Shown here piece by piece: positions 60,336-64,000 of a stretch of DNA of 64,000 bases. Under the pieces are notes generated by a model. The model saw only the letters and a list, made by a program, of their open reading frames with translations. It ran no database searches and was not told the origin of the DNA. The stretch covers positions 15,246,223 through 15,310,222 of the forward strand of contig NC_080043.1 of NCBI RefSeq assembly GCF_012489685.1. Direction: 5' to 3'. The position numbers and the translations under genes were made by a program. Source of the stretch: Lotus japonicus. Taxonomy: Eukaryota; Streptophyta; Magnoliopsida; Fabales; Fabaceae. How positions within the stretch are numbered: position 1 is the stretch's first letter; the number at the start of each line of letters is the position of its first letter.

Positions 60336-63331
60336 ATGGCTCTTCACAAGCTTGCATCTTTCCCCTCTCTACACACACCCTTTATCACAAACCGCCACTA
60401 TCTGCACCGCCACCACCGCATTTCCTCTCTCAACTGCACTTTCTCCGCTTCACCCTTCACAGAAAAGCACTCCACAGAGCGCTACCAAAGGGACCAATGG
60501 GTGTACCAGAATCCCCAGAGGGAAACGATGTCATGCCCTCTTCCTTCTGATTCTGGAGCTTTCAGAGAGGATGACATAGCTTTGCAGCTTCCGGAGCTGA
60601 AGAAGCTGCTTCAGGTGCTGAGGGAGAAGAGGGAGAGTGAAGGGAATTGCAGTGGAGGGAATTGTGAGCCTGGAGATGTGTTCTTGGTTGGAACAGGGCC
60701 TGGAGATCCTGAGCTTTTGACTCTGAAGGCTGTGAGGGTGATGGAGAGTGCTGATCTGTTGTTGTATGATAGGTTGGTGTCTAATGATGTGTTGGATTTG
60801 GTTAGTCCCAATGCTAAGCTTCTCTATGTGGGGAAAACTGCTGGGTACCATAGCAGAACCCAGGTAAAGATGCTTGCTATTTTTCTAGCTTTTTCCATGT
60901 GGGTTTTGTTTGGAATTTCTTATGGGTTGTTGGTTAAGTCAAAATTTTGTGTTTACATGTTGACACTGAACCCTTTTGATAGGGATTTGATTATGTGACC
61001 TTTATTTTGTTGGCATAGAGTTGTTTTGATTTTGATCACTTGATGCTGGTGATGAAAGGGATTTCTCTTTTTGACATTTTGTTTTTGGATTGGTTAACTT
61101 GTGGCAGGAGGAAATACATGAGCTTCTTCTGAGTTTTGCAGAAGCTGGGGCAACTGTTGTGAGGCTTAAAGGGGGTGACCCATTGGTGAGTTTTCATTTG
61201 GGATTGTCTAATGTTGAATATTGTTGAAGCAATTTAGTGCGTATTTGTATTTACGTTCAAGTTGACCGGAAACACATCCACTCCAATGACACGAGAGATA
61301 TGGATTGGCCAAAGCAGATTCAATCTGCCTTGGAATGTGCGATGACAGAAATACAAATACACCCTTAGATGAGCCAAATAGCTTGTCATGGCTTCTATGA
61401 TGAATATAAGTATATGTCTTGTAATGCTTATTGTTGGGTATTTGTAGGTCTTTGGGAGGGGTGGGGAGGAAATGGATTTTTTGCAACAGAAAGGTATCCA
61501 AGTGAAAGTTATTCCAGGTATGCTGCTGATGTCTTTATCCTTATCATGCTGAAACTGATAATAATGAACTTGGATCCTCATTAATGTCAATTGGCACCAA
61601 TGCTTCTTGCTTTGCTTTGTGTGTGTGTAGTTAATAGAGACAAAAAGGAAAAAAGAAAAATGGTAATCACAGGCATGTCTTAAAGTTAGTATATCAGTTT
61701 TCCTATGCATTTTCAATTTGTATAATCGTCTCTTTAGAAGCCATTTATCACAAGTCTGTGGTTAATCCATTGCAAAGTAAAGATTTTCATTGTTAAATTG
61801 GCACAGATATTGGTCCTAAGCACCATGTACTGCATTGCTTTTGGGAGAGAGAGAAAAAAAAGTGGTCTATTTTGTCACATTATGAACAATAGAAGCAGGT
61901 GCTTGTACACTAAAATGGACTTGGATCTTTGAAAATAATATCATTCATAAAGCAGATACTATAGTTATTGTAAATGAATACCAAATGGAAGTATAAAACA
62001 GGACTCTTTTTGTGGTCACACATGCATTCTGTTTTTGGTTGTTTTAGATTTAGTTGATTACGAGAGACATCTTTGTATGTAATGGTTTCTGGAAAAAAAA
62101 AAAAGATGAAATGGTGGTGATACTATTGTAATTGACCAATTCTCTTTGCTTGCAGGTATAACTGCAGCATCTGGAATAGCAGCAGAGTTGGGGATTCCAT
62201 TAACTCACCGTGGCATTGCAAATAGTGTTAGATTCCTTACGGGTCATTCAAGGAAAGGAGGATCTGATCCTCTGTTTGTATCAGAAAATGCTGCTGATCC
62301 TGATTCTACTTTGGTGGTTTATATGGGCTTGTCAACCTTCCCTGCACTTGCAGAGAAATTAATGCATCATGGTTTATGCCCTCAGACCCCAGCCGCAGCC
62401 ATTGAGCGAGGCACCACACTTCACCAACGCACAGTAAGCTGGATCATATCTTCCTTTCCACAACATAATTGTTCTCTTCCTAGTTCCTAATAATTTGTCT
62501 CTTATCCATAATCACACACATTCAAATTGACATTTGACATTAAAAGTTAAGGAGGCTTTGTTTATTGTGGAAATGACCATTTTTATTTGAACCCTAAAAA
62601 GTAACTATTTAATTTGCAAATAAACAATGCTATCCTAAAAATTAGACTAGTTATGAGCTACTGATCTTCAATTTTACATTTATTTAATGAAATAAATGAC
62701 ATCGTCTATGAAATGAGCTATCCATTGAATACAAAACAATCCTACAGTTACTACTTACTAATAAGTGGGTTAGAAAATGTGAAAATCAGCTATCACTGAA
62801 TAATTTGTCCCAGTTTTCTTATACTGTTAGAAGTTCATTCACTAAATTATGCAGACAGCCAAACCCTGCAGCACAAGTGGCTTGGGCTATCCAATGCTTC
62901 TAACATGTTGTGGGTTCAAACCTGGCACTCACCCTCACCACCTCAACAACCAAAACTAAATTATGCAGACAGAGAACATATTTCATTTTCTTTAAATCAC
63001 CTATCCCTGCCCCCCAAAACAAAAGTTTTTCATGATGCTTGACAGAATATGAAACATATATTTTGTGCTTCCGAATGGTAGTTGACAACTTGACATTAGA
63101 AACTGATCAATAAATAAGATTTTATAAATAACATCATTTGAGGATGCTAGGTCCAATAATTAACTGTACACATTATCTTAAATGCAGGTGTTTGCAGAAC
63201 TAAAGGACCTTCCTGAGAAAATTGCATCTGCTGCACTTGTGTCACCAACTCTGATTATAATAGGAAAAGTTGTCGAATTATCACCATTCTGGCCAATTTC
63301 TACAAAAGAATCATGTTTAATGCAAGCATAG
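60336..63331 (+). CDS. UPM1: Uroporphyrinogen-III C-methyltransferase (siroheme synthesis), plastid
   Basis: SAM-dependent methylation of uroporphyrinogen III at C2 and C7, giving precorrin-2 for siroheme of nitrite and sulfite reductases. Exons 60336-60863, 61108-61185, 61448-61517, 62156-62433 and 63188-63331 give 365 residues. Residues 1-45 are a Ser/His/Arg-rich chloroplast transit peptide. FTEKHSTERYQRDQWVY matches plant UPM1. The catalytic domain starts VFLVGTGPGDPELLTLKAV (SAM loop) and contains YDRLVS, VRLKGGDPLVFGRGGEE, VIPGITAASGIAAELGIPLTHRG and ALVSPTLIIIGKVVELS. The N-terminal ATG at 60294 in the same frame would add 14 hydrophobic residues; 60336 is preferred as it matches the family start MAL. 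Confidence 0.96.
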
Positions 63332-64000
63332 TAGAGTTATTATGCAGCTTCTTAAGATGATGGATTACCTCTGCATATAAAAGGGAGCAAGGTAATTTGA
63401 TGTTTGTGGAAATGGATAACTCATGCCCTTAATAACGGGTGTCTATTGAAGTGGTTGAGCACGGCCAGAGGCGTTCCAAACAAGTTCTACTGCAAGTTTT
63501 GATTCGGCATGCTCCTGATGGGGAATAAAACAAGGTAATGCACAGATGTTACTCATTCTTTACAGAAACAAAATAACAAGCAGGTTTCTGAGGACACAGA
63601 TAACTGGATTGGATTATTTATCCCATGGTCACTGGGTGAAAAGTTTTGCCATAAGCTATTTAGCATCATCCTTTAATGGAGAAGCATGGAGAGAAATGTC
63701 AAGATGTGATTGCATTTGTTCACTTTGTCTATGCTGTTCTTAAGGCCATTCATGTTCTGTGCTCTTGTCACTTTAGCAAATAGCCTTCATAATATAAACT
63801 TCTCAGTTCTCGTTTACACGTGAGTTAGTGTTATACTGTCAGAGACAGAGTAGTTATGTAGTTCAGAAACCTGAATCAGATATCTAATGGTTTTTTTAGT
63901 CCTTTTCATTTTCTTGAACCACCTGGTAGGCGTACAAAAAAAAATGAAGTCCACCAGAAAGGAAAATAGCCTTGTCTGTTATTCTTTGAATTATATATTG
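63332..64000. other. UPM1 3' flank
   Basis: Probable 3' UTR and downstream DNA. No further gene or repeat boundary recognised before the window ends. Confidence 0.5.

Overview
The window is nuclear DNA of a flowering plant. The genes have many introns with GT/AG borders, the intergenic DNA is AT-rich, and the proteins are plant-specific (plastid ribosomal protein PSRP2, MCTP/FTIP C2 proteins, FBD-type F-box protein, plant mobile domain). Repeat style (several tRNA-derived SINEs, tail-only LINE scars, a GGGGGTTGAATT-type repeat) fits a papilionoid legume best, but the genus cannot be fixed from the sequence alone.

Layout: 1-4502 (-) mitochondrial DnaJ chaperone, cut by the left edge. 7378-9825 (+) FTIP1-like MCTP, preceded by a relic of a lost N-terminal C2 domain. 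11166-13038 (-) ribosomal protein eL6. 13039-19630 is a repeat-rich stretch with a LINE scar, MITEs, duplicated non-coding blocks and a broken copy of the MCTP 3' end. 19634-22180 (-) second MCTP with polyasparagine and NQ tracts. About 23340-24660 (-) decayed Ty1/copia remnant. 25457-28225 (+) PSRP2. 30621-35818 (+) RAD21/SCC1 cohesin kleisin. 38790-40180 (-) thioredoxin-like Clot. 42734-57502 (-) an F-box/FBD gene destroyed by insertions. 60336-63331 (+) uroporphyrinogen-III methyltransferase for siroheme.

The main discovery is a 10,333-bp Mutator-like element (43218-53550) sitting inside an exon of the F-box gene. It has 43-bp perfectly matching terminal inverted repeats and a perfect 9-bp target duplication; deleting it with one target copy restores the exon's reading frame, so the insertion is young. 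It carries three multi-exon units: a MURA-type transposase fused to an OTU cysteine protease (one in-frame stop in the OTU half), an intact HROB-like OB-fold gene, and a plant mobile domain gene (one single-base frameshift). It also has four clusters of a strict 25-bp-period motif, TTCGGA-N9-TCCGAA-N4, near both ends and in its middle, probably transposase or regulator binding arrays.

Other structures: an 8-bp-TSD hAT-like insertion in another exon of the same F-box gene, a 1.5-kb internally deleted copia element with both LTRs, a 919-bp foldback element whose arms are built of small palindromes, and a dozen tiny A-tailed insertions flanked by direct repeats that look like extremely truncated LINE insertions. 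Host genes are unrelated housekeeping genes, each with its own promoter; there is no operon-like organisation.
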